Positions 25,346 through 38,691 of a stretch of 64,000 nt of DNA are shown in pieces; positions within the stretch are counted from its first letter, which is position 1, and every line of letters starts with the position of its first letter. The DNA is from Marchantia polymorpha subsp. ruderalis (lineage: Eukaryota > Streptophyta > Marchantiopsida > Marchantiales > Marchantiaceae). Below the pieces are notes generated by a model. The model was not told the DNA's origin, did no database searches, and was given only the letters and a program-made list of their open reading frames with translations. The stretch covers positions 13,727,501 to 13,791,500 of the forward strand of contig AP031355.1 in the NCBI GenBank assembly GCA_037833965.1, in the 5' to 3' direction. The position numbers and the translations under genes are program-made.

Positions 25346-28300
25346 TTTATATTCTTTATTATAGTTGGTGCCTTATGATTTAGATTGTTATATCAGTAAC
25401 ATTATTATTCTTTGTTCTAATGCTCTAGGCACTAGTTAGGGATTTGTCTTTAGACTCTTTTCCCTAGTCAGGGGAATTTGACTTGTAATGTGTTTTTAGT
25501 CTTTTGAACCTTTGGGTCCCATGGGCTTGAAGTATCTACCGTAGACAGTTAACGTCTTACTTCATAGAAAAGTACAGATATATTTTACACACACTAACCT
25601 TTGGCTACTCCAAAGCACTTTTGTTCCAACCCGAATTGATTCTCTAGCTTATCTACGCTCCATATATTCAACTCATAAGCAAAATTGAACTATACACAAA
25701 CCCAACTAGACAAGTTTTTCAATTTACTGAAATTTTCTTAAATTTCTTTTACCTACTATGAGGATAGACTTTCTGCTCCAATTATAAAAGAAACGTTTTA
25801 CAAACGAACACCTTCCATTACAAATTTTCGCCCGTTATGCTGGATCATAGACGGCAGGTTTCAAAACTAAGGTTCATGTCACAACCCGGGGACCTCTTAA
25901 AATCCATCCTGCTACGGGGACACCGTTCCCTAACCTGTTTTTAGAAGAGGTTTCTCACTCTCATGTTATACATGTGAATGCGGACCATGGGCGTAGACAT
26001 ATCTTCATCACCTTGTGCATGCATTGGGTTAGACAATGTTGGAGATGACGATTTCTATATCTTTCTGGTGCAAATGATTGCATAAGAAATGCATGCTGGT
26101 GAGCTTCCTCCACATCTACAGCCCATGTAGATGCAAGGGATTAAAGAGTATCCGAAACAGATATGGCGATGATCTTCCGGAGTGCGAGCAGGTCTCCTGG
26201 TTTCCTCTCGACTTGGAACACTGTTTCTTTCCGGCCTTTGCTTGGCTAGCTTTGCTGGGATGGAGTTGCTGTGGATTCCATGCGTCGCCGCTCCACGAAC
26301 TTTTGTGCTTGAAGAAGATGACCCCTGATCGTAATGTTGTGACAAATTGCCCAACAAGTGAAGACATGATTGTGAGGAACACAGAATTGAACGCTCTCAA
26401 TGTCATACCGACTCCTCCACTCATTCCACTTGTCGTTGTCTTTTCTCATCGAGATCGGATTCTATGAGGACTTTTGGTTTTCCTTTATCTCAACTGGCGA
26501 CAGTTTATTGAAAAGCCTCGAAGTCGTTGTACATCAAGATTTTCTCCCCAAAAGTGTCATCAGGGCAAGATTCTTTCCACCTAACATTGATCAGAGGAAG
26601 AGTCTATGCTCGAAAAATGCTCATCACAATTGCAAAGCTCACCCGAATCATACTCCTGATTAGATGTAGCCACAACCACCAACACATTCACAAATCCACA
26701 ATCCTCCATCGATTATTCCACAACGAAAGTCTTAAACAAAGTTTGTGATTTCGAGACATAGGAAAGCACGTGTATACATGATAGGACCGGATGAAAAGAA
26801 AGATTTCTCGAAGGACTGCAGGTACAGGGCTCCGTCATTGGCTGGCCCACAATTCTACAGAGCCAGGATTTAAGGATTAAAAGACAGTGTATTCTTACAT
26901 CTAAATATCCATATTTAGAGGTAATAATACAATGGAAGCCTGGGCGAGGAAGAGGAGAAGCTGAATTCTGCCGCTTTGTAAATGGGAAGGGGGTGGGTAA
27001 AGGGGAGGCGGGTCTGGGACTTAGGTATCAGTTGTGAGCAAGGAAGGGAGATTTTCCGCCGGGCTGAGCGAGTGGGTGAGTGAGAGTTATGCACCCGGCC
27101 AGGCCAGGACGGGCTAGTCCATTTCAGTCAACTGCACTGCAGTCCAGAACGAGATAAACCAGAAAGATGGATGGAAACTAGGACTCGGGAGTCCAGCTGT
27201 GAATGATTTCCTTGTTTTCGGGCGATTCGAGCCAAAGACATCGGATTGAAAGGTTTTGTTTGCTCTCGCAGATCCCCTTACGTCGCCCTGAAATTAGGGT
27301 ACCGCTTGCATTTCATGGCCTAGCTCACGTGTCCTACAGGGTGGAGGCTTTCGGTCAGACCAGTGCAGACTGGCTGGAGGAATCCACAAATATTCTCTGA
27401 CCAGACACTTGTTACGGATTCGTGAGATCTTCCTCTCATCAGTTCTGGCTGTCTAGCGAGCGAGGCAGTGACTCACTGACTGACTTCGTACAGTGCGTGG
27501 TTCCCGTTCCGTAGGTCATTCGTTGCATGTAGGTGAATATGTCCACTTGATTTTTGGATATCTTTTTGACGAGGTTGGGACGAATTTCTGCTTTGAGCTT
27601 CTTCTTGTACTGTTGCTGCATCCTGAAAGTGTGCCCGAGTGCCCTAGAGTGCTGACAGTATCCCGGGAAGTGGCAGGGGTCCAATCCATCATCACTTTTT
27701 ACCTCGGCGGTCGCTGCTCAAACAGATTTTGTCCAGGTAAGCATCGTGTTCAGATGAGTCACACTAGCAACACCGCATGCAGTAATTCGGATCGGCTGCT
27801 TGCTGGACATTTATGCTCGCGGGAGAGATTGAGTGAATAATTCCCAAGTTTACAATTTTTTGAGTAATACTCCACATTATTTAGGGCCGTGCTGAAAGGT
27901 GGGCAGGAAGAACGTTGAATTCGGAGGTGTGGAACGCCTTTAACATCTGCTCTAGTTCCTTATTGATGTTCTTTCGTATAAGATTCCATCTACACCCATC
28001 ACTCTTGGATAAGTCACAGCTGGCTCGCAGTTGGGGATATTCATAGCTCAGAGTTCGCTATCGATTCGACGAAACAGCAATTAAATTATAATTTCCGTAT
28101 GATCATTTTTGAGGATTATTACACGCTCAATCTGTTGAAGAATGTGAACCATGAAATGTCGCTTGTTCTTTTCGATTAAGATTGTGTTTTGCTGCTCAGC
28201 AAGAAATTCAATTTGATTGTTTCAGTAGCTGTTAAGGAACAAGGCGTTGAAATCGGTAGCCGATGAATTTTTGAACAGTACGACTTTTATGTTATCGAGG

Positions 28301-28378
28301 ACTTTTATTGTATGATGCTGACAAGACGAAGAATTTTGAATGGTACTGATTCACCGGTTTTTGACAGAATTTGAAGAA
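25346..28378. other. Spacer upstream of the zeta GST gene
   Basis: No gene recognised. Overlapping open frames of 80-130 codons on both strands at 26.05-26.47 kb have no motif, and both strands are open over the same bases, which argues against coding. The last kilobase is the probable GST promoter and leader; a leader-exon acceptor TTGACAG at 28360-28366 lies just before the start codon. Confidence 0.45.
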
Positions 28379-31263
28379 ATGGCTGATACTGGAAAGGCGG
28401 ATAAGGAAAAAGCCGAATGCGGGAAAGTTGTTCTGCATACCTACTGTCATAGCTCCTGTGGCTGGCGCGTACGACTTGCTCTAGGACTCAAAGGTCTGAA
28501 CCTACAAGAACCTTCAAGATTTTAGTCTGTGGGGTGATTAGAACTTGGACCTATGACGAGTTTTACGCGTCAGATCGTGTTAAGTCTGCTTGTCCTTCGC
28601 GAATACTGTGTAATTTTCCAGGGTGATGACGAGAGGTTTTGAAAGCTTGGTTTGGAGAAGCTGATTTCTTCTTTCTTCATTACTTCTCTCAATTAGCAAC
28701 ATGTATCTTAGGCCTGTTGGGAGCATTATGCAAGTGAATGTAGATATCTAATAGTTCACAATTTTCTTGCAGAAATTTGGTGCTGCTAGATAACGTGGAT
28801 TGGATTTGATGTAGCTACTTCTCTAATTATATTGATATTCTCTTTCACAAATGCATCTCTGCATGCAGGAATACCATACGAGTACAAGTCTTGGAATCTA
28901 CTCACTAGAGAGCACCTTTCTGAAGGTACCAGTTTGAAATCTTTCCTTATTATCACTTTGCAATGATTCAGTTGCTATTGCCCACACTTAAGCTGAGCTG
29001 AAATTGGGTTGGATGTTTACACCTGCTCTCAGTTTTGAAAATGATCTGTTGGTTTGTCCATTGATGTACATTGTTGCTTATACCTGCCTTGACTCCTTGA
29101 GTCAGTGATTGGGTTGTTATTGGTTCATCAAATTTATTACTAGTTTTATTTTGAAGGGAGGAACTTATTGCAGAAGCATTAATGTTTCTGTTTATCCTGT
29201 GCTTCTACATCGTACTTAGCCAACAATATGTAGGCCTAGAGTCCATCTTAGTTTATGTCTTTGTCAGTTAATAATCGTTATACTGGGAGCCTCCTCTATT
29301 ATATTTGAGGTTGCTCCGTACTTGTTTGTCCAGCTCAACTTTTAATCAAGTCTTGACCACTTTGATTGTAGTATCGTTTGCGAAAGTTATGTGCAGAACA
29401 TATCGAAATTCAGACAGTAATCTGACGTTAATGGCTACAGCGTAATCTTGTAGAATACATTAGGTTGGCCCGAAGTCAAACTGTTTTGCGTGTATTCAAT
29501 CACTGTTTCCGTATGCGGGAAAGGAATGGTATATACTTACAGCACATAGAACAGGATTTACATAATTTCTTCAAGATCCATTATTGACGTCGAACTGTGA
29601 AGCAGAGTTCAAGAAGATAAGTCCTCTTCAGTTGGTGCCTGTGCTGGAGATCGATGGCGATGTACTTGTTGACTCAATAGCCATCTTGGAGGTATGGTTG
29701 CCAAATTTGTTCAACTTCTGTCTACGTTTCTGTCGGATTTGCATATCTTTGGTTGTCATAAAGCCCCCGTCTATGATCGCACCGTGAAGGTTCTCACGCA
29801 TTTATATCCTCTTGCCTGAAACCCGTCTTACGACCATAGGTTCATCTAGAGTGCAGTGTCCTTTTCATGCTTCTGTTCTGTCCTGTAACTGGAAACCAGG
29901 AATTAGTGTAATGATTTTCCAGGTTATGACATTTACGATTTGTTTGATGTTTGCAGTACTTGGAGGAAAGGTATCCAGAGAAGCCTCTTTTGCCATCTGA
30001 TTTAAAGAAAAGGGCTGCAGTTCGCACAGTAAGTTCTGTGCCTATGAAGGATTGCTAACGTGTGAATGTATGAATCATTTGTGTGTTTCATCCTGTTGTG
30101 GTTCGTTTTCGCTTAAGTTTTTTCAAGAATTGCGCAGATATATACTTCGTTAGACAGATGCTAAATTGATGTTGTATGTGCGCAGGTCGTAAACATGATT
30201 GCGTCCAGTATACAGCCTATCCAGAATGCCAGGGTTCTGGTATGCACATAGACCTTTGATCCAGGGAATTAGGTTTAGATATTTAACCATTTACTTAACA
30301 TGGTAGCTGAGCACTCAACAATACCACTTACGTTTGTTAGAGAGGAGTTATTTTAGTAGATGGTGAGGACTTTGTTTTAAGCTGTGGAAATAGTATGATT
30401 TTAGTTCTTATCGTGGAATGTTTCGACGGAAATTAAATATGGTGTTGTCTTCTTGCATTGTAAAGCAAGGTATCGAGAAGCTAGCTGGACCAGATGCTCG
30501 ATTGGAATGGGCACAAGAGTACATAACACGTGGTTTCACAGGTACTGGAAAGCTGGTAGATTGTTATGTTACCGTCCATAGAACACAGGTCTTGTCGGGG
30601 CCTTACTTTCTTCCTGTAATATACAAAATTAAAAAGATGATGATTGTGGACATTACATGCTGTATAATTGAGTAAAGGAAGCCGAACTTTTTTAAGTATG
30701 TAACAAGCAGATCGTCGTTTTGGCTTTTGTGATGACTGCAGCTTTAGAGTCTATGCTGGAGAAAACATCTGGGAAGTACTGCTTTGGAGATGAAATTACA
30801 CTGGTAGGTAGTCGTTGTTCCAACGATCGGTGACAGGTGCATGACATCCTTCTGTCTTGTGATTGCGATGATGCGGTTCGGCTATGTTATCTATTGCCTT
30901 GTCTTTTTGACAAAGCAACACTTTCTCTGCAGGCTGATGTCTTGCTGATTCCTCAAATGAACAATGCAAACCGGTTCAAAGTTGATTTGGTGAGTGGAAA
31001 CTTTTGAAGAAGTATATGTCTTATTACTATGAACTATTCCTACTAGTCACTTACCCACAATTCTGCTTCTTGTATATGGACTAAATAGTTCATGTTTAGT
31101 ACTTGAGTTTGTGAGATGTGTTGACTTGATTTTGCCTTGCGTACAGTCACCGTTTCCCACATTGGTGCGACTTCGTGATACTTTGTACGAGTTGGAACTG
31201 GTTCAAGAATCGACCGTTGAAAAACAGCCGGACTTCCCCAAGGTAACCCCTTCGATCAAGTGA
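28379..31263 (+). CDS. Zeta-class glutathione S-transferase / maleylacetoacetate isomerase
   Basis: Zeta GSTs isomerise maleylacetoacetate to fumarylacetoacetate in tyrosine breakdown, using glutathione. Nine in-frame exons: 28379-28493, 28869-28925, 29606-29691, 29957-30028, 30186-30239, 30466-30541, 30742-30803, 30933-30989, 31147-31263, giving 231 aa. The class signature SSCGWRVRLAL is at residues 25-35, with the active-site Ser and Cys present. The thioredoxin-like half continues with GIPYEYKSWNLL, SPLQLVPVLEIDG and DSIAILEYLEERYPEKPLLP; the helical half has SSIQPIQNARVL, GKYCFGDEITLADVLLIPQM and SPFPTLVRLRDTLYELE. Length fits the family (about 215-230), with a lysine-rich extension of about 15 residues at the start. 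A GTAACC inside the last exon (31243) resembles a donor, but reading through gives a normal C-terminus. Confidence 0.95.
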
Positions 31264-32221
31264 ATATTCGGTAATGCCTGGAAGCTCAACATTTTGCTGA
31301 GCAAAAGTGTTCCTGATTTTGCGAATAATAAAAAGTCGTGTAGATGAGAGGCAAGTTTTGTTGAGGCATGTTGCTCTCGAACCTTGTCCCTTTTCTAAGA
31401 CTCCTCTTGTGTAATAGAGCACCTTTGAATTTCAGTGGTGGTGGGATATGATAGTAGGAAGTGTGTTATACCAGCAACATACCATACCATCATGTTGCAA
31501 ACGTGCAGTGTATTGGTATAGAAAGGACAGGTCTGTAAACTACGTTCTACTGGTTTAAGCGTCTGTGTAGGTGTGTCCAGTGATCCTACATCGTTTATGA
31601 ATAAAGTTGTACAAGTGATGACCCCCAACATCAAAAAGTGCAAGCATGATGCGGCATTAGATTTGCAATTTGAGTCTAGCTTTTATAATTCCTTCTCATT
31701 TGAAGCATGTATGTACCGATGTAAAAGCTGATTGTTATCCAATGCTTTATGTTCGAGACACCTGTACTGGCTTCTGAATGTTCAAAAGAACAGGATGTGT
31801 AAATCCAACGGGTTGGACTTTACGGATAATAGATAAGCATGAAGATCACGTTGTTGTTGTGCCTGTCATTCTGAATTGCAACCAACCAACTGATACAATC
31901 CAATAACTATCACTGTAAGTGCGAATTACACCTCCAGAACCGTTCAGACTTAGTGGATGCTCCGGGTTGTGGAATGAAGAAGCGGAAATCAGATGTGGTT
32001 TGAAGGATATGGCGGAAACAATTGAAGGTGTTGAGAGGCTGGGACCCCTAGGATTTGCCACATTTCATGTTGTCAAATTTGACAAGAATCTAATCATTTG
32101 GACTTCATTTTATTCAGTCTCCAACATGAAACTTGGCTGATATGAGACAATGTTTTGGTGGAAAAATCCAGTGGTGGTTTGAATGAGAGTGCTTAATGGC
32201 GTTTACTGATCACCTCTTGGA
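31264..32221. other. Spacer between GST and BED-finger gene
   Basis: 3' UTR of the GST gene and leader of the next gene. A frame-open stretch near 31.92-32.14 kb has no known domain. Nothing else recognised. Confidence 0.5.
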
Positions 32222-32806
32222 ATGGATGGTTGTGTGGATGCGCAGCCCACTGATTCGGGTGTTGTGGATAATCGAATCGTAGTTCATCGCGCAAGCGCAA
32301 CAGGGGATCATGAAGAGATTGTATCACAATCCGAGGATGATGACTGCCAGGAGACGCAACCAAATGAGCCTCAGTCTGGTACTTCGCATTCCTCAAGAAC
32401 CGAACATACCAAAGAAGCGAAGAAGCACTTTGATCGCTACGTAGTTGAGTCAGGAGATAATAAGCATAAGGAAATGGCAAGATGTAAGTACTGCCATAGG
32501 GAATTCGTGTACAACTCAACCCGCATGTCCCAGCATCTCCTTGGCGCGAAGGATTCTCGAAACTATGTTCAGACCAAGGCTTGCGGTGCTGCTCCAGCAC
32601 ATGTGGTGGAAAACCTTAGGCGTCTAACCCCCGGGAAACTCAGCAGCATTCGGCGTCCTCCACATAAGTACCAACGTGTTGCAGTAGACGAAACAGCCCA
32701 ACGGTCCAACTTCTCCAGACAAGAAAGGGAGGAGATCGTTAGGTTGGTGCAACTGCAATTGCGCCAGGAGCAATCTGTAGAAGTGCTTCAAAGTAAATCA
32801 GCGTGA
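32222..32806 (+). CDS. Intronless BED-type zinc-finger protein
   Basis: A 194-aa protein. Residues 1-60 are acidic and disordered. The BED finger follows: AKKHFDRYVVE, then CKYCHREFVYNSTRMSQHLL (C-x2-C with the downstream His), and NYVQTKAC, a form typical of the DNA-binding head of hAT transposases and of genes derived from them. The rest is basic, then a helical Glu/Gln-rich end (REEIVRLVQLQLRQEQ) that could form a coiled coil. No RNase H-like transposase core or hAT dimerisation domain follows. Probable DNA-binding protein, perhaps a domesticated or truncated transposase; target unknown. The uninterrupted frame, unlike the exon-rich neighbours, suits a retro- or transposon-derived origin. 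ATG at 32222 is the first in frame. Confidence 0.75.
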   Translation: MDGCVDAQPTDSGVVDNRIVVHRASATGDHEEIVSQSEDDDCQETQPNEPQSGTSHSSRTEHTKEAKKHFDRYVVESGDNKHKEMARCKYCHREFVYNSTRMSQHLLGAKDSRNYVQTKACGAAPAHVVENLRRLTPGKLSSIRRPPHKYQRVAVDETAQRSNFSRQEREEIVRLVQLQLRQEQSVEVLQSKSA

Positions 32807-35800
32807 ACCATTTCCACCCATGGAATCAGAGGTGAAGAAATGAGCACATGTAAAGACTAGGCATGATTTATTCTCGGGCCATATGTGAATATCCGGCCAC
32901 CCATTACGATCAGGATCATGTAGAAGTGGCTGCGTGCGGCCCAAAGGTAGGATCTAGATAGGTTGATGCATGGTTCCACTTATTAACGATAACCATGCAC
33001 TCCTCTCCAGCGCAAGGGCATCACTGGCTTTATCATTCTGCCAGCCTCTGGAGATAGACGCAGGAAATTTTCAGTATTCAAGGGCTGTTGGCGCAATGCA
33101 CCACGCAATACTGCCCATTCCAACGTAGTTCATCAATCTCTGGTAGTAGTCGGCCCGTATGTCACTGCAGTAGTCAGTGAACGCCCCGACTCAAGTTTTG
33201 ACCTCCATTTTTAGACTGATCGGTTCTTACTACACCTTCCCCAACCATTGACCAAGCGGGTACATGCTCAAGATGTCCAAATTCATTCCTTAAGGAGTTG
33301 AAGTTCCACCTTCAAGATCTTTCAGAGTTTCCCTCTACTACGACTAGTCCATCAATTTACTGGTGAATCACGAATGGACTGGATGCATTCCTTGACGTAC
33401 ATGCATGCCGGCTATCTATGATGCACCATACTCTGTCGAATAAGCTTATCGTACCGAACCTGCTCGTTCACTGTAACACGTTTCTCCATCTGCGAAGATG
33501 GTTTCACGTGCTCGGAAGGAGGACAATGGTGACAGCGTTGAGCACAGCATATAACCACTGCCCGTGTCAAATCAGTAATATCTCAGCTACAGAAGTATAG
33601 TACAACATTCGTGATGGTCATTTGCCAAATGGAAACTGCATTGAATCAGGAGGAATGCAAGGTGGTAAACTGTAATCTTCAACTCAGAATCTTCAGTGTG
33701 CACTCGTCCTCTTGAAAACAAGGATAAGCCTCAAGGTACAAGCACATAACTTTATGTGAAGACAAATGCCCGTCGGTCAATCTTTCCAGAACGGCTCCTC
33801 ACGGACACGCGTGATTCTGGTACGATTGTGAACTTTCAACTGTAGCTAGTCGTGTGCATCAAAGAAATATTTTCCACTCGGCCGACGAGATCAACCGTAT
33901 CTATTGTTCCACTTGAATGGTCATCGTTCTTGCATATCTTCCAATATTCATGGCGTTGACAGAAAATTCGAAACCGTCATGAGGCTCCTGGCCCATGCCT
34001 CTCAACCGTTTTCTCCCAGGCGACAAGTTGGAGCTGAAATGCGCAGTACACTGTGCAGGAGGACATCATCACAACAGAAAATTTGTGGAAAATAGGCTTT
34101 TATAGTCCTCTGGGAAATCCTCTTTCGACAAGAAACGAGACTTATATCAAATCAAACGTACATTCAACTCCAGTTGCAAGAACGGAAAGAAGAATCATGG
34201 GCCGTAATCTTCGAGCTCTCATCCCAGCTCGGTTCCAAACTCGGTGCTTACCCCCAAGTACAGACAGGCGTTTTGCAGAAGTCCTCGGTTTGCTTAAATG
34301 ATGTGACATCTTATTTATGCCGCAACCAAAAGACCATTCACCATTATTCGGACTGCCGTCTGATCCCTTTCACTACCTTTCCTCCCCGCAGCTTGTTTGG
34401 AAACTACGTCCAGCACAAAAGATGATCCTCCGACAAGATGAGTTCGGCAAGATCAGTGTGTTTGCTTCTGACTCTTGTAGCTGTAGCCAAGAGGCACCAG
34501 TCGACGGTGGAAGCAGTCCCCTGCAACACCACCCGTGCTAATAGATGTTTGTAGGAGATTAGCATCTAGAGACTTGATGCTCTGGAGCCAAGAGAGGAAG
34601 AAAATTCATTCTTGTTGATTGCAACCCAGCTGGAGTGAACACAAGCAGGTTCTAGTTTTAAACCAAATCCGTTTGGGGAGTGTCACATTTGCACGCTCGT
34701 AGTGTGTCAACCGTCACTTGTGCGAGAGCAGTTATCTAGTCGAAGACTCTGCAGAAGTATCGTCGTGAAAGAGATGACGTACGCCAAAAGAGTAGGAATG
34801 GACCGATGTTTTGGGCGCGAAAGTTTCTCCAACTCATCACAAAAATCTCTGATTTTTCGTGAGGCATTTTTGTGCAAATCCGGAGGCTAGTAGTGTTTCT
34901 TGCAAGACAGCGGACAGGAGAATCTGCAAATGAATGGCTCAGCTCTGCAGTATGCAACATTCCCGTCATACAGCTTAAAATCTTGGTCCAGGGCAGTAAA
35001 GTTGGAGAATCATCACAAAACTCGTCTCTTTCTCCCCATACGAGCTGCAAGCTCTTTCAAGAGTCTGAATGAAACACTGAACCTTATTTATAACAGAAAT
35101 TTTGGAAACTGCTGGTGAGGAGTCATCTCCACAGTAGACTTGTACACAATTTCCTCTTGGTTCTTCCATACCGTGAACGTTGCAAACTCAGCGCAGTGAC
35201 AGAGTCGTGTAAGTTGGAGACGAGATTGACCGAAGTCCTCAAATACTCCAATGATAATGTTTTCTACCCAAGTCTACTCGTCACAGCTCAGTACACGGCG
35301 AAAAATTTCAAGGACTGTGCAGAGGGCGATACAGGCTGCGCCTATTTTGATACTCTTATCAGAGACAAGTTGAACCAGTCCATAGGAGGACGCATGGTGA
35401 ATACAGCAATAAGACGAGTAACAGAAGATTCTGACATTATGATAACAATAGAACGTACAATTTGTACAAGCTGTCGGTGACTAAATTGTCGGGCTGGACT
35501 GAATTTTACTCTCCACTTCAGCTGCTTCATTCTTAACAACACTAATCGGCAGCATCACTTCTCTCCTCCTCAAGAATCTTGGGCTATCCTCGACGCACCC
35601 AATGATCCAACTGATTCGAAACCTGAAGGACCCTCTTGGAGACCAAACATAGTTTTCATCTCGCCCCAAGGTCTTTACTACGTGAGAAAATGGCCTCGTC
35701 TCGCAAGATAGTGATCAAAAGGAGTCAAAGGATACCGAAGAGCTGGCTGATGAACTCCGATGACATAATCACCTTCATCACGCACATATCCCTGGTGTGT

Positions 35801-35925
35801 GAGATACGCACCAGCTGATGTGGTAAGTACCTTCTCAACCTCTTTCGTGTTACTGGAGGAGTATGAAACACAGGTCTGTGGTCCACAATCTGCTTCTCAA
35901 TGTTTCTCAATTCCCAATGAAGTGC
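32807..35925. other. 3.1-kb spacer without recognised gene
   Basis: Lies between the BED gene and the convergent TXNDC9 gene and includes both 3' UTRs. Many short open frames occur on both strands (longest about 120 codons, 35115-35480), with no domain, no consistent splice chain and no RNA gene seen. Confidence 0.5.
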
Positions 35926-37289
35926 TTAATCTTCATCAGTGTCATCGTCTCTTGTTGAGGCACCGCCTTGCCTCACACTTCTCTTTGACTGTGACGCCCC
36001 AGCTCTCAACTGAGGCTTGGGGCCATCTTCAAGCGTGATCACGCCGGCTTTGGCTAATCTGTCCTCCAATTCTTCAGTGCTGAAATCATCAGAACCACCT
36101 AGTTCGTCGAAGCCAACCTGATAGAATAAGCTGAAATATCAGAGAAGGCCTCATTCGAACAATCACGTTTTTCAAACGAAGTAGTAGCAACAAAGACTGC
36201 ATAAGGCTATAGTTGCATCTGTTGAAGAGCAAGCAGGAGGTATTGGAAAAATCATCGGAGGGAAATATTTATTCATACCACGTAGTCCTCGACTTTGCCA
36301 TTCTTCACGAGGGCCAGTGTTGGGAGCATGAAAATTTTTAATCTTTCAGTCAGAAAAGGACTTTTCTCAGCATTAAGCCTGATGAACCTGGTCTCCAGAT
36401 GCTGCTTGGCCAATATATTGAGGTGTTTGTCCACAACCTGGAATACGACATAAAACAGCTTCGGCGATCATAACATGAGATATTGTCCAAATCGGGATTC
36501 AACTTTTAATCTCGTTTGATAAATGTGAATCAGAGAAAGCAACATCGAACGATTCAAAGGTAGTAACGCTTCCGAAGCTGGTGCTGGAGCCTAACGAGAC
36601 AGAGTGCTGAACGAAGTGCTGAGGAACAGACTCATCTCCAATGCAAAATTACAAGAATTATACCTTGGCAACCTCGATCACTAGTTGTTACTAGTTCGAG
36701 AGTTCGGAGCTCAAAGGCGAGACAGGAGTAATGTGCGTTGCGAGCCGCGACATGATGATCGGTAAGTTCAAGAAGAGAAAGGAGGCGTCGAGATGGAAGT
36801 GAAAGGCGCACCTTGCACGGCCAGTTTTCACGGTAGAAATGAGCGACAACTCGTTCGCTCGCTTTGACAATGCTGAAGAATTCCTTCTCGACGGTCACAT
36901 CCTGGTACTCTCCGTGGCCCAGGGCGGCCCACTGCTTCTTCTTCTCAGCCTGCTGCTTGTACTGCCGTAACCGCCGCTCTCTCAACTTCTCGAGATCGTC
37001 GTCGTTCAAATTGTCCAACTTCGCGATCTGATCATCCAATTGCTCCTCCACGGCTTTCGCCACCCGCACCACTTGCTCCTCCATCACCTGCAGTCGGTGA
37101 CGAACACACGCCGTCCCATCACCATCCTGCTCTCAAAACCTCGGCCCCTTCCCGCCCTTGCAGCGAGAAAACCAAATGCCCTTACAAGAAACCGCAACGC
37201 AAGACCGCATAATGCACAACATTCAACATTTCACATGCACCCAAACTACAAATCTCCCTCACCTTCTGAACAACGGCGGAGGCGTCCAT
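35926..37289 (-). CDS. Thioredoxin domain-containing protein 9 (phosducin-like) homologue
   Basis: Phosducin-like proteins act as co-factors of the CCT chaperonin in tubulin and actin folding. Four exons: 37289-37263, 37087-36812, 36437-36279, 36117-35926, giving 217 aa. The start MDASAVVQK comes from a nine-codon first exon joined in frame to VMEEQVVRVAKAVEEQLDD. A long charged helix (LEKLRERRLRQYKQQAEKK) precedes the thioredoxin fold: VVAHFYRENWPCK, VVDKHLNILAKQHLETRF, PFLTERLKIFMLPTLALV, KNGKVEDYVVGFDELGG. The redox CxxC motif is reduced to one Cys (WPCK), as in the family, so a disulfide oxidoreductase role is not expected. The tail is basic then acidic, ending DDDTDED. Confidence 0.93.
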
Positions 37290-38691
37290 CGTTGCGGGCT
37301 GCTCTCACTCCAGATCAGGAACCAAGATCGTCAAGATGCAAGCAAAGGCCCTCGAGCCGACGAAAGCAAGCGATCTGCGCCAACCGACAGGAACAATGCG
37401 CCTCAAAGGCCAGCTCGAATCGAAATGCGCCTATCGCGGATTGGATGCACACGAGGCGCAGAAAGGGGACGAAGTGGCAGCACTGAGACTCTTCCCGCCA
37501 GGGGACGAGCCAACCGCCTGTCTCGGACACCGAGATCGTGTCGGCGCCCGGTCGCAGGGTTCGCCCTCTCGCATTGGGCCCTTCCGGAAAGGAAACCGCG
37601 TCGTCGCAGCCTCGGGCGGACTCGACTAAGCCCGTCGGTCCGTTCAGTCAATCTCCAACATTTGTACAACACAAGGATCATCAGTCTGCGCCGGCGGACA
37701 TAAAATGGACTTTTGATTTGCAAATTACAGGATTTCTTAATCAAATTATATCTTCGAGAGTAGATTTATTTACATATTTGATATAAGTGAGTTGCTAATC
37801 ATAGAATATTATTCTCGTCAATGTAAAGAAACGGATAGAAAATTCAACCTATTATCCAAAATAAATTTCGCTTCGTGCGGGAGCATGATGAAGCTTGCAG
37901 CAAGGGGGACAAGCAATACAGCCAGACGGATGGAAAGACACCATCGAGTCAAGTCGTCCAGGGATGATGAATGCCAAGGGCTGTTTGGATGATTTTCAGA
38001 AGCCATGCTGGAGGTGGAATCTGGTAACATCTCTCGGCAGTATTCTGGGACTTGAGCTACGATATCCCGAAGAGAGTGGGGAAGATGCTGTGACCTAGAG
38101 TTTGTGGAAATTGTATTGTCTCTTGAGTTGAGTATACTTTGGACAATAGAGCAGACTGTTGGGGATTGAGCTTCTCCCAGAGTTGGGCGGAGGGAATCTT
38201 TATTTCGCAGCATGACGTCATTCCAACGTACACCGAGGTCTCGCGCCGGACTGTGGGTGGGCATGGACGGCAACCTTCCCCGGGTGCGGGGGCGGGAGGT
38301 TCCGTCGCGCGACCGGCAGGAAGGCGACTCTTTAGCGGGGGAGGAGGAGAGGACAGACGCTCCGACGAGGAGGTTGATTGGGCGTCGTCGGATTCTACCA
38401 GATTCCACGTGCGCGACGCGGTGGAGGAAGGTCGCGAACGGGAGAAGGCTGCGGCGGAGGAGGAATATGGGCAACAACTGGAAAGGGCGGAACGAAGAAG
38501 AAAGAGCTCGTCCTGTCGCAGCGTCGCTTTGCGAGGCAGCCGGCTTCCGGCCCCTGAATCTGGAGCCAAAGCTCGAATCCCTCGTGTGCTTTTGAGCTGG
38601 GCGTGAGCGAGAAGATCACATTCTGCAGCCTTTTGTGTCATCTGCTGCGAGAAAGGGCAAGCTCCGATTCAGTTTTGCTTCGGTATCAGCG
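37290..38691. promoter_or_regulatory. Divergent promoter region of TXNDC9 and the membrane-protein gene
   Basis: The two start codons point away from each other 1.4 kb apart, so both promoters lie here. The flanks are GC-rich, the middle (37.7-38.15 kb) is AT-rich. Open frames of 150-190 codons at 38.06-38.64 kb exist on both strands over the same GC-rich bases; none has a known domain. I treat them as leader sequence. Confidence 0.5.

Noticed and set aside
26078-26467. Overlapping 100-130 codon frames on both strands
   Set aside because: Mutual overlap and lack of motifs argue for chance frames.
34702-35818. Set of 60-120 codon frames between the BED and TXNDC9 genes
   Set aside because: Density and length are as expected for non-coding DNA of this composition; no conserved motif.
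38057-38641. 194-codon minus-strand frame before the membrane-protein gene
   Set aside because: It shares the same GC-rich bases with open plus-strand frames and has no domain; treated as leader or promoter sequence.
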